Both the position numbers and the translations under genes were made by a program. From UBA1732 sp045114455 (GTDB lineage: Bacteria > Verrucomicrobiota > Lentisphaeria > Victivallales > UBA1829), in contig JBGUKN010000008.1 in assembly GCA_045114455.1 (NCBI GenBank), positions 1 through 22,545 of the forward strand: a stretch of 22,545 nucleotides of DNA, in the 5' to 3' direction. Under the pieces are notes generated by a model that was not told where the DNA came from, did not search any database, and saw only the letters and a program-made list of their open reading frames with translations. How positions within the stretch are numbered: the first letter of the stretch is position 1; each line of letters begins with the position of its first letter. This document shows positions 1-7,213 of the stretch, one piece after another.

Positions 1-9
1 GAACTCGGA

Positions 10-117
10 TTATTTCTTCTTGGCGGCCTTGATCGCCTCTTTCACGCGGAGTTTGACGCGCTTGAGGTACTGTTTGCGGCGGGCCTGTTTTTCGTGCTTG
101 TTATACTGTCTTCCCAT
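10..117 (-). CDS. Small basic protein, 35 aa, unknown function
   Basis: This short reading frame encodes MGRQYNKHEKQARRKQYLKR followed by a Lys/Arg/Ala-rich helix ending in KKK, about half basic residues. The ATG at 115-117 is preceded on the minus strand by GGAG about 8 bases upstream, the same arrangement as the beta-galactosidase gene here, and a promoter lies further upstream. The much longer frame through this region has no support upstream of this start and runs antisense to the methyltransferase. From memory, similar tiny MGRQYNK-type proteins occur in Verrucomicrobia and relatives, but I know no function. The composition suggests nucleic-acid or ribosome binding, which is inference. 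The gene is complete, with a TAA stop at 10-12. Confidence 0.72.
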   Translation of the reverse strand: MGRQYNKHEKQARRKQYLKRVKLRVKEAIKAAKKK

Positions 118-169
118 TGTGGTTCTCCATAGTGTTGGATTTGGTTCGCGTACAAAAATATATCCATAA

Positions 170-197
170 AAAATAGCACATTTCCCCGTTTTTTCAA
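170..197 (-). promoter_or_regulatory. Sigma70-like promoter for the 35-aa protein
   Basis: On the minus strand TTGAAA (197-192) and TATTTT (175-170) are separated by 16 bp, in an AT-rich stretch about 55 bp upstream of the ATG. It is divergent from the methyltransferase promoter at 248-276. Confidence 0.55.
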
Positions 198-247
198 ATG
201 CTTTTCCGAAAAAACACGCCGAAAACACGCTTTTTTCGTTTCCGGTC

Positions 248-276
248 TTGAATTCCGCGCGCTTCCCCTCTATCTT
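248..276 (+). promoter_or_regulatory. Sigma70-like promoter for the methyltransferase gene
   Basis: TTGAAT (248-253) and TATCTT (271-276) are spaced by 17 bp, predicting a transcript start near 283 and a leader of about 30 nt before the ATG at 313. Confidence 0.5.
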
Positions 277-312
277 AATTGCCGTATCATCGAACAGAAA
301 CAGGTGGAAAGA

Positions 313-936
313 ATGACCGAACCCGACTTTTCCAGAATCGAAACCGCCGGATGTCCAGCGGGCGACGCCGGACGCGACATGATCCTCCGCATGAACCGCG
401 AACACGGCCCGCTCCGGGCGTGGGGGTTCGCGCATGTCCCGGTCGGACGCTCCGTGCTGGACGTGGGATGCGGCGCGGGCGCGGCGCTGCGCGAACTGGC
501 GGAACAGTATCCGGGAGCCGCGCTGACCGGATGCGACATCTCCCCGCTCGCCATTGAAACCGCGACGGCGCTGAACGAACCGCTTGTGAAAGCCGGACGG
601 ATGCGGTTCCTCCGGTGCGGCGTGCCGGATCTGCCGTTCGCCGACGGCGCGTTCGACACGGCGTTTTCGGTCGAGAGCCTGTATTTCTGGCCGGATCAGA
701 TTGCCGGACTGCGCGAGATACGCCGCGTGCTCGCCCCCGGCGGGTGTTTTATGACAGCACTGGAGATGGTCGGCGGCATGATGGACGAACGCCAGCTGGC
801 GATCGTGAAGCATCTGAAGATGGTCTGCCCGACGCGGGATGAACTGGAAGACCTGATGACGGCGGCGGGATTCGCGGACGTGACGGTCGAGCTTGAGCCG
901 GAACGTCGCTGGCTGTGCGCTGCCGGGCGGAAGTAA
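313..936 (+). CDS. Class I SAM-dependent methyltransferase (UbiE/Methyltransf_11 type)
   Basis: A 207-aa Rossmann-fold methyltransferase. Motif I LDVGCGAG lies at residues 49-56, the acidic SAM-ribose position is D75 in TGCDIS, and motif IV/post-motif features are seen in FDTAFSVESLYFWPD and the LAPGG turn (140-144). No substrate-specific domain is visible, so the substrate is unknown; small-molecule methylation is the usual role of this subfamily. I chose ATG at 313 because AGGTGGAAAG lies just before it. An in-frame GTG at 304 would add three residues. The gene has its own promoter, is divergent from the 35-aa gene, and its stop is only 6 bp from the stop of the convergent membrane-protein gene, with no terminator between them. 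Confidence 0.85.
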   Translation: MTEPDFSRIETAGCPAGDAGRDMILRMNREHGPLRAWGFAHVPVGRSVLDVGCGAGAALRELAEQYPGAALTGCDISPLAIETATALNEPLVKAGRMRFLRCGVPDLPFADGAFDTAFSVESLYFWPDQIAGLREIRRVLAPGGCFMTALEMVGGMMDERQLAIVKHLKMVCPTRDELEDLMTAAGFADVTVELEPERRWLCAAGRK

Positions 937-942
937 GCAGGT

Positions 943-2583
943 TCAGTTGTCGAGGAAGACGAGGCGGAATCCGCATATGGCCGCCGCGAATACGACCGGA
1001 CCGAGCGGGAAACACAGACTCACGGCAAACACTGCCAGAGAAGCCGCGATCCCGAAAATGAACGCAAGCGGGATCGCCGGGCCCGGCTGGACTGGTTCCA
1101 TGATCCGGGTCTGAACCAGATCGCTGAAGAAACTCACGGGGAGCAGGAAGAACACCCCTGTTGCGAATTGCCGCCAGCCGAACAGCGGGTCGGGAAGCTG
1201 CGCCAGCCGGAACGCCAGCGCATAGGAAGCGCATCCGGTCAGCAGGTAGGCGACACGCACCGCTCTGTGTTTGACTTTGGTCGGCCATTTGAGGCTGAGC
1301 AGAAACAGAATGCCGATGAAGGGCAGGAAAGCAAGCAGAAGCCAGTTGTAGGATGTTGTCCCCGGCGCTTGCAGGCATTGACCGTCCAGCAGGGCCGTGC
1401 AGAAGAGCGAGAAGCCGCCGGTGAAGAGAAACATGTCTTCGAACGCCAGAAACGCCTGCTTGTGGACCGGTTTCCACGAAACGAAGTAGCGCAGGAGCAG
1501 ATAGACGAGCAGGACTGCGCCAAGCGTCCACGCGCAGATCGTGCCATACGGGATGCCGCCGGGAAGGTATTTCCTCAGTCGCGGCAGGAGCTCGGCCTTT
1601 GCATACGCGAGCGCGCCGATGTTCCGTCCGAACCGTTTCCGGTTGCCGTGTACGCCCTCCAGGAGCCATGCGGGCGGAGCGTCGGAGTAATCCTGATGCA
1701 GGACATAGTGGATGGCGTCGTACGGCACGATGTTTCCCGTATAGTATCCTGCGAGAGCCGCCGCTTTGTTGATCTCAGTCAGGGAGAAGACGGGGGACAG
1801 CGTTTCGCCGTCTGCCGGGGAGGTCTGCCGCAGGGCGTCTTTCAGACTGTCGGGCCACGCGGCTGCCGACATCGGCACGGAGGATGCCGCCACGATGCGT
1901 TCGCCGAAGCGGAACGTCCCGGCGTTGCCGAAAACATTTTTCATGGCGGTCATGGCGCAGGCTGCCGCTTGCGGCCTGTCCGGCGGGAGCACGACGGCGA
2001 CGACCGTGCCTGCCTGAGCGCGGTTCTGTGCCAGCGCCGCGAAGGTCTGTGAAGTCCAGGGTGCGATCCCGGGCGAGGTGAGACGTGCCGGGAACGCGCA
2101 GTCCAGCAGAATCATGTCGAACTGTCCCGGACTGCGTGTTTCGTTCAGGAAGATATTCCAAGCTTCCCGGTCGCGGGAGTCGACGATCACCGGAAAACCC
2201 GAAATCGTCTGGAATTCGCGGGGAAGTGCCTTCATCAGGCAGAATTCTATGCCGTTTTCGATCATCCGCGCCCAGTATTTCGGCACGGTGTCGCCGGAAA
2301 ACGGAACGGGATCCTGGTCCGGGGCGTAGACGTCCGGCTGGTCGGTGACGATCGCGATCTCGGGAGCGAGTTTCCCCGCTGAAAACGCGATGGCGGCGGT
2401 CTGAAGCCGGATCCTGGCGTTCAGGAATTCCTGTTCGGTCCCGGACGCGGGATCGCGGACGGAAGGCGGTTCCGGCCGGGAAAGGAACACCACCGCCGCG
2501 AAGAAGACGAGCGGGAGAGCCGCTGCGAAGAGGAAACGCCAGCGTGCGGGGACGGGCGCCTGCGCTTGTTGAAGTTCAGCCAT
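943..2583 (-). CDS. Polytopic membrane protein with degenerate spermidine-synthase-like core
   Basis: A 546-aa protein. One N-terminal membrane segment (about 15-34) is followed by a roughly 300-residue soluble region and then about six or seven membrane segments (about 345-366, 380-400, 412-431, 443-462, 468-487, 503-523, 527-544). Within the soluble part, FDMILLD (155-161), then GTVVAVVLP (192-200), then VFGNAGTFRFGERIVAAS (217-234) follow the pattern of the second half of spermidine-synthase folds (FDVIxxD, PGGxxxxQ, FxxV). The glycine-rich SAM-binding motif is not recognisable, so catalysis is doubtful. The order is reversed from the common membrane-plus-C-terminal-synthase fusion. It begins just after a terminator of the upstream LysM gene, so it is probably transcribed separately, but I see no clear promoter in the 70-bp gap. 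Function unknown. Confidence 0.72.
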   Translation of the reverse strand: MAELQQAQAPVPARWRFLFAAALPLVFFAAVVFLSRPEPPSVRDPASGTEQEFLNARIRLQTAAIAFSAGKLAPEIAIVTDQPDVYAPDQDPVPFSGDTVPKYWARMIENGIEFCLMKALPREFQTISGFPVIVDSRDREAWNIFLNETRSPGQFDMILLDCAFPARLTSPGIAPWTSQTFAALAQNRAQAGTVVAVVLPPDRPQAAACAMTAMKNVFGNAGTFRFGERIVAASSVPMSAAAWPDSLKDALRQTSPADGETLSPVFSLTEINKAAALAGYYTGNIVPYDAIHYVLHQDYSDAPPAWLLEGVHGNRKRFGRNIGALAYAKAELLPRLRKYLPGGIPYGTICAWTLGAVLLVYLLLRYFVSWKPVHKQAFLAFEDMFLFTGGFSLFCTALLDGQCLQAPGTTSYNWLLLAFLPFIGILFLLSLKWPTKVKHRAVRVAYLLTGCASYALAFRLAQLPDPLFGWRQFATGVFFLLPVSFFSDLVQTRIMEPVQPGPAIPLAFIFGIAASLAVFAVSLCFPLGPVVFAAAICGFRLVFLDN

Positions 2584-2594
2584 GACTGGAGCTT

Positions 2595-2633
2595 AAAAAA
2601 AGCGACCCGCAAAAAACGTCTTTTGCGGATCGC
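2595..2633 (-). terminator. Intrinsic terminator of the LysM lipoprotein gene
   Basis: A 13-bp stem with one mismatch (2602-2614 paired with 2621-2633) closes a 6-nt loop and is followed on the minus strand by seven T (2601-2595). It starts 20 bp after the LysM stop codon and ends 12 bp before the next gene's ATG. Confidence 0.9.
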
Positions 2634-2652
2634 AGATTTTCGTGACCTTCGC

Positions 2653-3909
2653 TCAGAAAAGCGGCATCTTGACCGCGGTTCCAGCGGGGATCTTCTGGCC
2701 GGGCTTGAACTCGGGGTTCAGGCGGATCAGGTCTTCGAGGTTGCGGTCGTGGATGTCCGCGACTTCTTCGAGCGTGCATTCGGAGTCGATCGGCACGGAG
2801 ATGACGTCGGCGTCGGAGAGGCTGGAGACCGGGTCGAGAGCCGGGATCGTGCTGGTGGCGGCGGGCTTCGTGGTGGCCGCGGGCGTCGAGGCCGGAGCGG
2901 AACCGCTGCTCATGGAGCCGCCGATGGGCTCGACGATGCCGCCCGTGCCTTCGCCGGCCTTCGTCGTGGTGGTGGTCGTCGCGGGCTTCGTGGTCGTAGT
3001 CGCGGTCTTCGTGCCTTCACTGGTCTTCGTCGTGGTCGCGGTCGTCGCGGTCTTCGTGCCTTCACCGGTCTTCGTCGTGGTAGTCGTCGCGGTCTTCGTC
3101 GTGGAGGTCGAGGCGGTCTTGCTTGCGGCCGGGATGACGAGCGTCTGGCCGATGCGGAGCGTGGCCTTCGGATCGACCTTGTTCGCCGCGATGAGGTCGG
3201 CGAGCTTCACGTGGTGACGGTACGCGATCATGCTGAGGTTGTCGCCGCTCTTCACGACGTAGAGGGTCTCGCCGTCTTTCGCGACGGGCTGCGCCGCTTT
3301 CGTGGAGGTCGAGGCGGTCTTCGTGCCTTCGCCGGTCTTCGTCGTGGTGGTAGTCGTCGCGGGCTTCGTTTCAGGCTTCTTTTCCGGGATGGGCTTGCCG
3401 ACGGCGTTCTTGGCGTCCGGCGGGATCATGATGGTCTGGCCGATCTTGAGCGGAGCCTTTTCGTCGATGCCGTTGATCTCGGCGAGGCGGGCCACGGAAA
3501 CGCCGTAGACCATGCCGATGCTCCACAGCGTGTCTCCTTTCGCGACTTTGTATTCCACGGAGCCTTCGGGAGCGTTGCTCTTCGCGGAAGCCTGCTGATC
3601 GACGGGCTGAAGCTGGGAATCGCCGCCCTGCTGAGTTGCGGAATCGCCCTGCTGCTTGCCTTCCTGCGAGCCGTCGTCGACCGGGCCGACCGGAACGTCG
3701 TTTTCGATATAGATAATTTCAGTGTCGTATGTTTCCTTGCCGTTGGACAGCACGGGATGGTTTTTTGTTTCGGTTTCCCCCGAGACTGGTTCTTCGACGA
3801 ATGCGCCGGCGGGAATCCGGACGGGCTTGTCGGCGCAGCCGGTGAGGAGGATTGCGGCAACTGCGGCGGATGCGGCCGCGGGGGTGACGATACGGAACGT
3901 GGCTTTCAT
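2653..3909 (-). CDS. LysM-domain lipoprotein with Thr/Lys-rich linkers
   Basis: A 418-aa protein with a lipoprotein signal: a hydrophobic stretch ending in the lipobox LTGC, with Cys25 as the lipidation site. Two clear LysM domains span about 119-163 (YKVAKGDTLWSIG...LKIGQTIMIP) and 216-260 (YVVKSGDNLSMIA...LRIGQTLVIP). A third, more divergent LysM-like unit occupies 369-416. LysM binds peptidoglycan or related glycans, so the protein probably tethers a lipid-anchored structure to the wall in the periplasm. No catalytic domain is present. The linkers at 183-207 and 262-322 are low-complexity Thr/Lys with repeated KTGEGTKTA-like words. The start is supported by GGAGG about 10 bases upstream. 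The gene has its own promoter and terminator, so it is monocistronic. Confidence 0.88.
   Translation of the reverse strand: MKATFRIVTPAAASAAVAAILLTGCADKPVRIPAGAFVEEPVSGETETKNHPVLSNGKETYDTEIIYIENDVPVGPVDDGSQEGKQQGDSATQQGGDSQLQPVDQQASAKSNAPEGSVEYKVAKGDTLWSIGMVYGVSVARLAEINGIDEKAPLKIGQTIMIPPDAKNAVGKPIPEKKPETKPATTTTTTKTGEGTKTASTSTKAAQPVAKDGETLYVVKSGDNLSMIAYRHHVKLADLIAANKVDPKATLRIGQTLVIPAASKTASTSTTKTATTTTTKTGEGTKTATTATTTKTSEGTKTATTTTKPATTTTTTKAGEGTGGIVEPIGGSMSSGSAPASTPAATTKPAATSTIPALDPVSSLSDADVISVPIDSECTLEEVADIHDRNLEDLIRLNPEFKPGQKIPAGTAVKMPLF
2944..3126. repeat. Degenerate coding repeats, Thr/Lys linker 2 of the LysM protein
   Basis: This codes residues 262-322. Words of the type KTGEGTKTA, KTSEGTKTA and KAGEGT alternate with poly-Thr. 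At DNA level the phrase gtcttcgtgccttc recurs with single-base changes, so slippage or recombination with the related stretch at 3289-3363 is possible. Confidence 0.75.
3289..3363. repeat. Degenerate coding repeats, Thr/Lys linker 1 of the LysM protein
   Basis: This codes residues 183-207, between LysM domains 1 and 2. It has the same KTGEGTKTA word and Thr run as the longer linker, including long stretches of near-identical DNA. Confidence 0.7.
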
Positions 3910-3965
3910 GACGGGTGGGACCTCCGGAAAAAAGTTATTTGAATTTCAGACTATGTATCAGCGTC

Positions 3966-3988
3966 GATGTTCCCGAAAAAAGAACATC
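3966..3988. promoter_or_regulatory. Inverted repeat at the predicted transcript start of the LysM gene
   Basis: GATGTTC (3966-3972) and GAACATC (3982-3988) form a perfect 7-bp inverted repeat around 9 bases. The predicted transcript start, from the -10 box at 4001-3996, is about position 3989. The repeat is therefore either a 5'-terminal stem-loop of the mRNA or an operator immediately downstream of the promoter. Confidence 0.5.
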
Positions 3989-3995
3989 ACCATAT

Positions 3996-4023
3996 ATTGT
4001 AAGGCAAAAAGCCGATAATTCAA
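3996..4023 (-). promoter_or_regulatory. Sigma70-like promoter for the LysM lipoprotein gene
   Basis: On the minus strand TTGAAT (4023-4018) and TACAAT (4001-3996) are separated by 16 bp. The -35 box sits in the loop of the terminator hairpin at 4006-4040, so the end of the upstream operon and the start of this unit share the same DNA. Confidence 0.55.
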
Positions 4024-4040
4024 ATGAAGTCCGGCTTTTT
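4006..4040 (-). terminator. Probable terminator of the M16 peptidase operon
   Basis: AAAAAGCCG (4006-4014) pairs with CGGCTTTTT (4032-4040) around a 17-nt loop, giving a T5 tail on the minus strand. A second, weaker inverted repeat (4050-4058 with 4085-4093) lies between it and the M16 stop codon. The large loop makes this less certain than the other terminators. Confidence 0.55.
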
Positions 4041-4101
4041 TTGTGACTTTTTTTGCGTTTTTTGATCCGGGACGGCGGCGGAACACGCAAAAAGGTCCGC
4101 G

Positions 4102-6672
4102 TCACTTCTTTTTCGCTGTCTTTTTGCCTGCGGGGATGCCGTTCGCGTATGCGATCAGCGTTGACGGCTTCACGTCCTTCAGATCGCGTTTCAGGCGGCG
4201 GTTCACTTCCGCCCGCGTGAGCTTGTCGAGCTGTTCGCGGCGGATCCACGGCTGAAGCGCGTCCCCGGTCAGGAACTGTTCCAGCGCGGCCTGTTTCGCC
4301 AGAGACCCGGACGGGGCGGCGTCGAACGCGTATTTCCGGGATGCGAGCGCGCAGTCGAACTCGTCCTTGTCGAGTCCTGCGGAAGCGAGGCGGCGGAATT
4401 CGTCGAGGAGCAGGGCGCGCACCTCTCCGGCATGCTCGTCCGCGGTCGAGGCGGCGAACGCCGATACCCCGGCTCCGAATCCGTACATGCGGACGAATCC
4501 GGTCCAGTATGCGAGCCCTTTTTCGCCGCGCACTTTCTTGAACAGCTTCGACGACATGCCGTTCTCCGCGTTCAGCGCCAGGTCCCAGGCGGGATCGGCG
4601 GTCTCCACGCCGCACGAACGGAATCCGCAGGTCACGACCGCCTGATTGCGCTGTTCCAGCGCGAAGGCGAGGTCGGCGGGGTTGTTCATCGGCGGCGGCG
4701 CGGGACGTTTCGGCACGGGTGCGGTCCAGCGTCCGGCGGCGAAGATCTCGTGCGCGGCCTCGCGGGCCTGTTTCTGCGAAATCGCGCCGGAGAACGCCAG
4801 GCACGCCGACTTCGCGGAGAGCACGCGTCTGAGGTAGAAATCCTTCAGTTTTCCTGCTGTTGCCTTGCGAAGCGCGGCGAGCGAGGCCTCCGGGCTTCGT
4901 CCGTACGGATGGCTCGCGCCGAAGAGGTGTTCCTTCAGGCGGGCGAACGCGACCGTGTCGGGCTGAAGCAGCGAGCTTTCGATCTCCCGGATCAGGTTCA
5001 GTTTTTCGCGTTCGACGGCGTCGGAGGGGAATTGCGGCTCTCCGGCGAGGATCGCGGCGATTATGACCGCACGGCGGAGGCTTTTGAGCGGGAATTGAAG
5101 CGAGAGGAACATGGAATTGTTGCCCGCGGTGCAGTCGACTTCGATCGCATAGTCCGCCAGGTATTCGGCGAGCTTCACCTCGTCGTAATCGCCCGCGCCG
5201 CAGAAGACCGTCTCGGAAACGAGGCGGGAGAAGAGGCTTTCCGAGGCGGATTCGAACGCCGCCGCGCAGGGCAGCACGAGCGTGATCTCCGCCATTGTCC
5301 GCGAACGGTCCTCCAGAAGCAGCACGACCTGGCCGGATTTCGCGGTTTCGACGACCGGACGGGGCAGGGCGGGTGCGGTTTTCTTCCGGGCGGATTTCCT
5401 TGCGCCGTCGTCCGCGGGCGCCATGCGGACGCAGGTCACGTTGTCGGGCGGCAGCATGGTGCGGAGGATGTCCATCACGTCGTCGGGCGTGACGGAATCG
5501 AGGTCGCGCAGTATGGATTTGAGGTCGCAGCTGCCGTTGATGCGGACTGCGCCGGAGACGAGGCCGGCGAACCCGGACGGCGTTTCGAAGCGGCTGAGGA
5601 TTTCGCATTCCACGGCGGCGCGTGCGCGTGCGATCTCGCGTTTCGTGACCGGATGCTTCCTGAAATCGTCGAGCACGCCGAGGAATCCCGCCTGCATGGC
5701 GTCGAGCTTGGCGGGATCGCCCTCGAACGCCGCGAAGAAGAAGCCCTGTCCGTCCTGGAACATCAGGTAATCGGCCCAGGAGTCGGAGACCAGTTCGCTC
5801 TTGATGTGCATGGCGCGGTAGACGCGCCCGGATTCGTCGTCGAGCAGGAACGCCAGCACGCGGAGCGCGGCGTTTGCGCGCGGATCGAGGTCGCTCAGCT
5901 GCCAGCCGAACGCCAGATAAGCCAGAGAGTCCTTCCAGGTCAGGTCGACCGTGTGGCATCCGGCGCGTTTGAACGGGCGGGCGGGGACGACGTCCCCGAA
6001 GGAATCCGTCTGCCAGTCTTCGAGCTTTGCGCGGAGTTCCGCGAGCACGGCGTCTGCGTCGAACCGCCCGGCGAAGAGGAATGTCATGCGTTCGGGCGTG
6101 TAGCGTCTGCGGTGGTACGCCGCCATTTGTTCGCGCGTGACGGATTCGAGCAGGTGGTCGTAGCCGATGATCGGCACGCGGTAGGGGCTGCCGCGGAAGA
6201 GTTCGCCGAGCATGTTTTCGTAGACGCAGAGGCGCGGGTTGTCCAGGCGCATGCGGCTTTCGTTCAGGATCACGTCCTTTTCACGGGTGAATTCGTCCTC
6301 GGGGAAGAGCGGTTCGCGCATCATGGACGCGAGCATGCGGACGCCCTCGACGGCGTTCGCGGCGGGGAGGTTGATGTAGTAGAAGGTCTGGTCCTGGCTC
6401 GTGAACGCGTTCAGATTGCCGCCGCATGCGTTCACGCGGTCGGCGATCTCCGAGCCGCCGGGGTAGCTCTTCGTGCCGTTGAACATCATGTGCTCGAGGA
6501 AATGCGACAGGCCGCTGCCGAGGTCGTCACCCTCGAACGCGCTGCCGGTGTTCACGCAGACGTTGCAGCTGACCGTGCGGACGCCGGGCATGGGGCAGAG
6601 GAAGACGCGGATGCCGTTGTTCAGGCGGTGTTCGCGGACGAGGTCGAGCAGGGGAAGGGCGGTTTCAGACAT
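4102..6672 (-). CDS. M16-family zinc metallopeptidase (insulinase/pitrilysin family), two-domain
   Basis: An 856-aa protein with the inverted zinc motif HFLEH (H57, E60 general base, H61) and the third ligand E138, 76 residues after H61, exactly as the M16 family requires. The N-terminal catalytic M16 domain (about 15-215) is followed by an M16_C-type domain. A second, zinc-less M16-like half follows, ending in another M16_C-type domain with the conserved pattern KKVRGEKGLAYW (about 712-723, the substrate-binding Arg/Tyr pair). The arrangement matches full-length clamshell peptidases, so it should be active on peptides or small proteins. I see no signal peptide, which suggests a cytoplasmic site or an unrecognised export route. 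It is the last gene of an operon, 37 bp after the Minf_1886 gene, with only a weak ribosome-binding site (GGGAAA). Confidence 0.92.
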   Translation of the reverse strand: MSETALPLLDLVREHRLNNGIRVFLCPMPGVRTVSCNVCVNTGSAFEGDDLGSGLSHFLEHMMFNGTKSYPGGSEIADRVNACGGNLNAFTSQDQTFYYINLPAANAVEGVRMLASMMREPLFPEDEFTREKDVILNESRMRLDNPRLCVYENMLGELFRGSPYRVPIIGYDHLLESVTREQMAAYHRRRYTPERMTFLFAGRFDADAVLAELRAKLEDWQTDSFGDVVPARPFKRAGCHTVDLTWKDSLAYLAFGWQLSDLDPRANAALRVLAFLLDDESGRVYRAMHIKSELVSDSWADYLMFQDGQGFFFAAFEGDPAKLDAMQAGFLGVLDDFRKHPVTKREIARARAAVECEILSRFETPSGFAGLVSGAVRINGSCDLKSILRDLDSVTPDDVMDILRTMLPPDNVTCVRMAPADDGARKSARKKTAPALPRPVVETAKSGQVVLLLEDRSRTMAEITLVLPCAAAFESASESLFSRLVSETVFCGAGDYDEVKLAEYLADYAIEVDCTAGNNSMFLSLQFPLKSLRRAVIIAAILAGEPQFPSDAVEREKLNLIREIESSLLQPDTVAFARLKEHLFGASHPYGRSPEASLAALRKATAGKLKDFYLRRVLSAKSACLAFSGAISQKQAREAAHEIFAAGRWTAPVPKRPAPPPMNNPADLAFALEQRNQAVVTCGFRSCGVETADPAWDLALNAENGMSSKLFKKVRGEKGLAYWTGFVRMYGFGAGVSAFAASTADEHAGEVRALLLDEFRRLASAGLDKDEFDCALASRKYAFDAAPSGSLAKQAALEQFLTGDALQPWIRREQLDKLTRAEVNRRLKRDLKDVKPSTLIAYANGIPAGKKTAKKK

Positions 6673-6709
6673 ATGGAGTGTTTCCCGGTTCCGAGGCGGG
6701 CGGCGCGGG

Positions 6710-7153
6710 TCATACGTCGATGACCGGGAGCGGACCGGGATCGGCCGCGGGTGCCGGGCTGGTCCCGAAACTGCGGCGGACGATCTCCTCCGTCACGTAG
6801 ATCAGGTCGGGGACGCAGTCGAAGTCCTCGATGCGGTCGTTTGGTCCGGCGGAGAGCACGCCCTCCTCGATGAGGTTGTAGACGATGTTGCCGGCGTCGC
6901 GTCCGCTGAGGAGGTTCCAGTAGCGGAGCATGTCCGGCGCAAGGAACATGTAGGTGCTGACCGCGTATTCGAGCATGCCCTGGATGAGCTGGGCGCCGCT
7001 CACATGGCGCGTGCCGAGCGGGCGTCCCTGCTTGGAAAGCTTGTTCACGGTGTAGGAGACGGCGCTGTTCATGAAGATGTAGGCGTGGGCGTCGTACCGG
7101 GAATCCCGTTCCAGGATCCGGAGAAGCGAGTCCTTCCATTCGAGTTCTTCCAT
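6710..7153 (-). CDS. Minf_1886 family protein (PVC-associated, unknown function)
   Basis: A 147-aa protein. Recognised features are an N-terminal LxRILERDxRYDAHAYIFMNSAVSYTV segment, the RHVSGAQLIQGMLEYAVSTY core (about 49-68) and an IVYNLIEEGVLS...DRIEDFDCV segment (about 90-112). This is the pattern of the Minf_1886 family, annotated as restricted mainly to Verrucomicrobia and Planctomycetes. No catalytic motif is known or visible. The last 20 residues are Pro/Ala-rich and probably disordered. It is the middle gene of a three-gene operon; its ATG has GGAG 7 bases upstream. Identification is from recalled family sequence, not a search. Confidence 0.82.
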   Translation of the reverse strand: MEELEWKDSLLRILERDSRYDAHAYIFMNSAVSYTVNKLSKQGRPLGTRHVSGAQLIQGMLEYAVSTYMFLAPDMLRYWNLLSGRDAGNIVYNLIEEGVLSAGPNDRIEDFDCVPDLIYVTEEIVRRSFGTSPAPAADPGPLPVIDV

Positions 7154-7213
7154 GTCGGTCTCCCGCGGTCGGAAAGTGAGACGTTGCGTTCAGCTGCGAA
7201 TTCAACCGGCAGG

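Noticed and set aside
118..813. Long N-terminal extension of the 35-aa protein
   Set aside because: It would run antisense through the methyltransferase and over two promoters. The GGAG-preceded ATG at 117 is a much better start.
2566..3942. 458-aa plus-strand open frame opposite the LysM gene
   Set aside because: Arg/Gly repeats arise from the Thr/Lys-coding DNA read backwards. The minus frame has a lipobox and LysM domains.
3966..3988. LexA/SOS box upstream of the LysM gene
   Set aside because: The half-sites TGTTC/GAACA look suggestive, but the 9-base gap is wrong for known boxes with a short spacer, and a LysM lipoprotein is not a typical SOS gene.
4432..6723. 763-aa plus-strand open frame opposite the M16 peptidase
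   Set aside because: Antisense shadow, rich in repeated Arg/Gly/Val/His patterns, while the minus strand has intact M16 zinc ligands.
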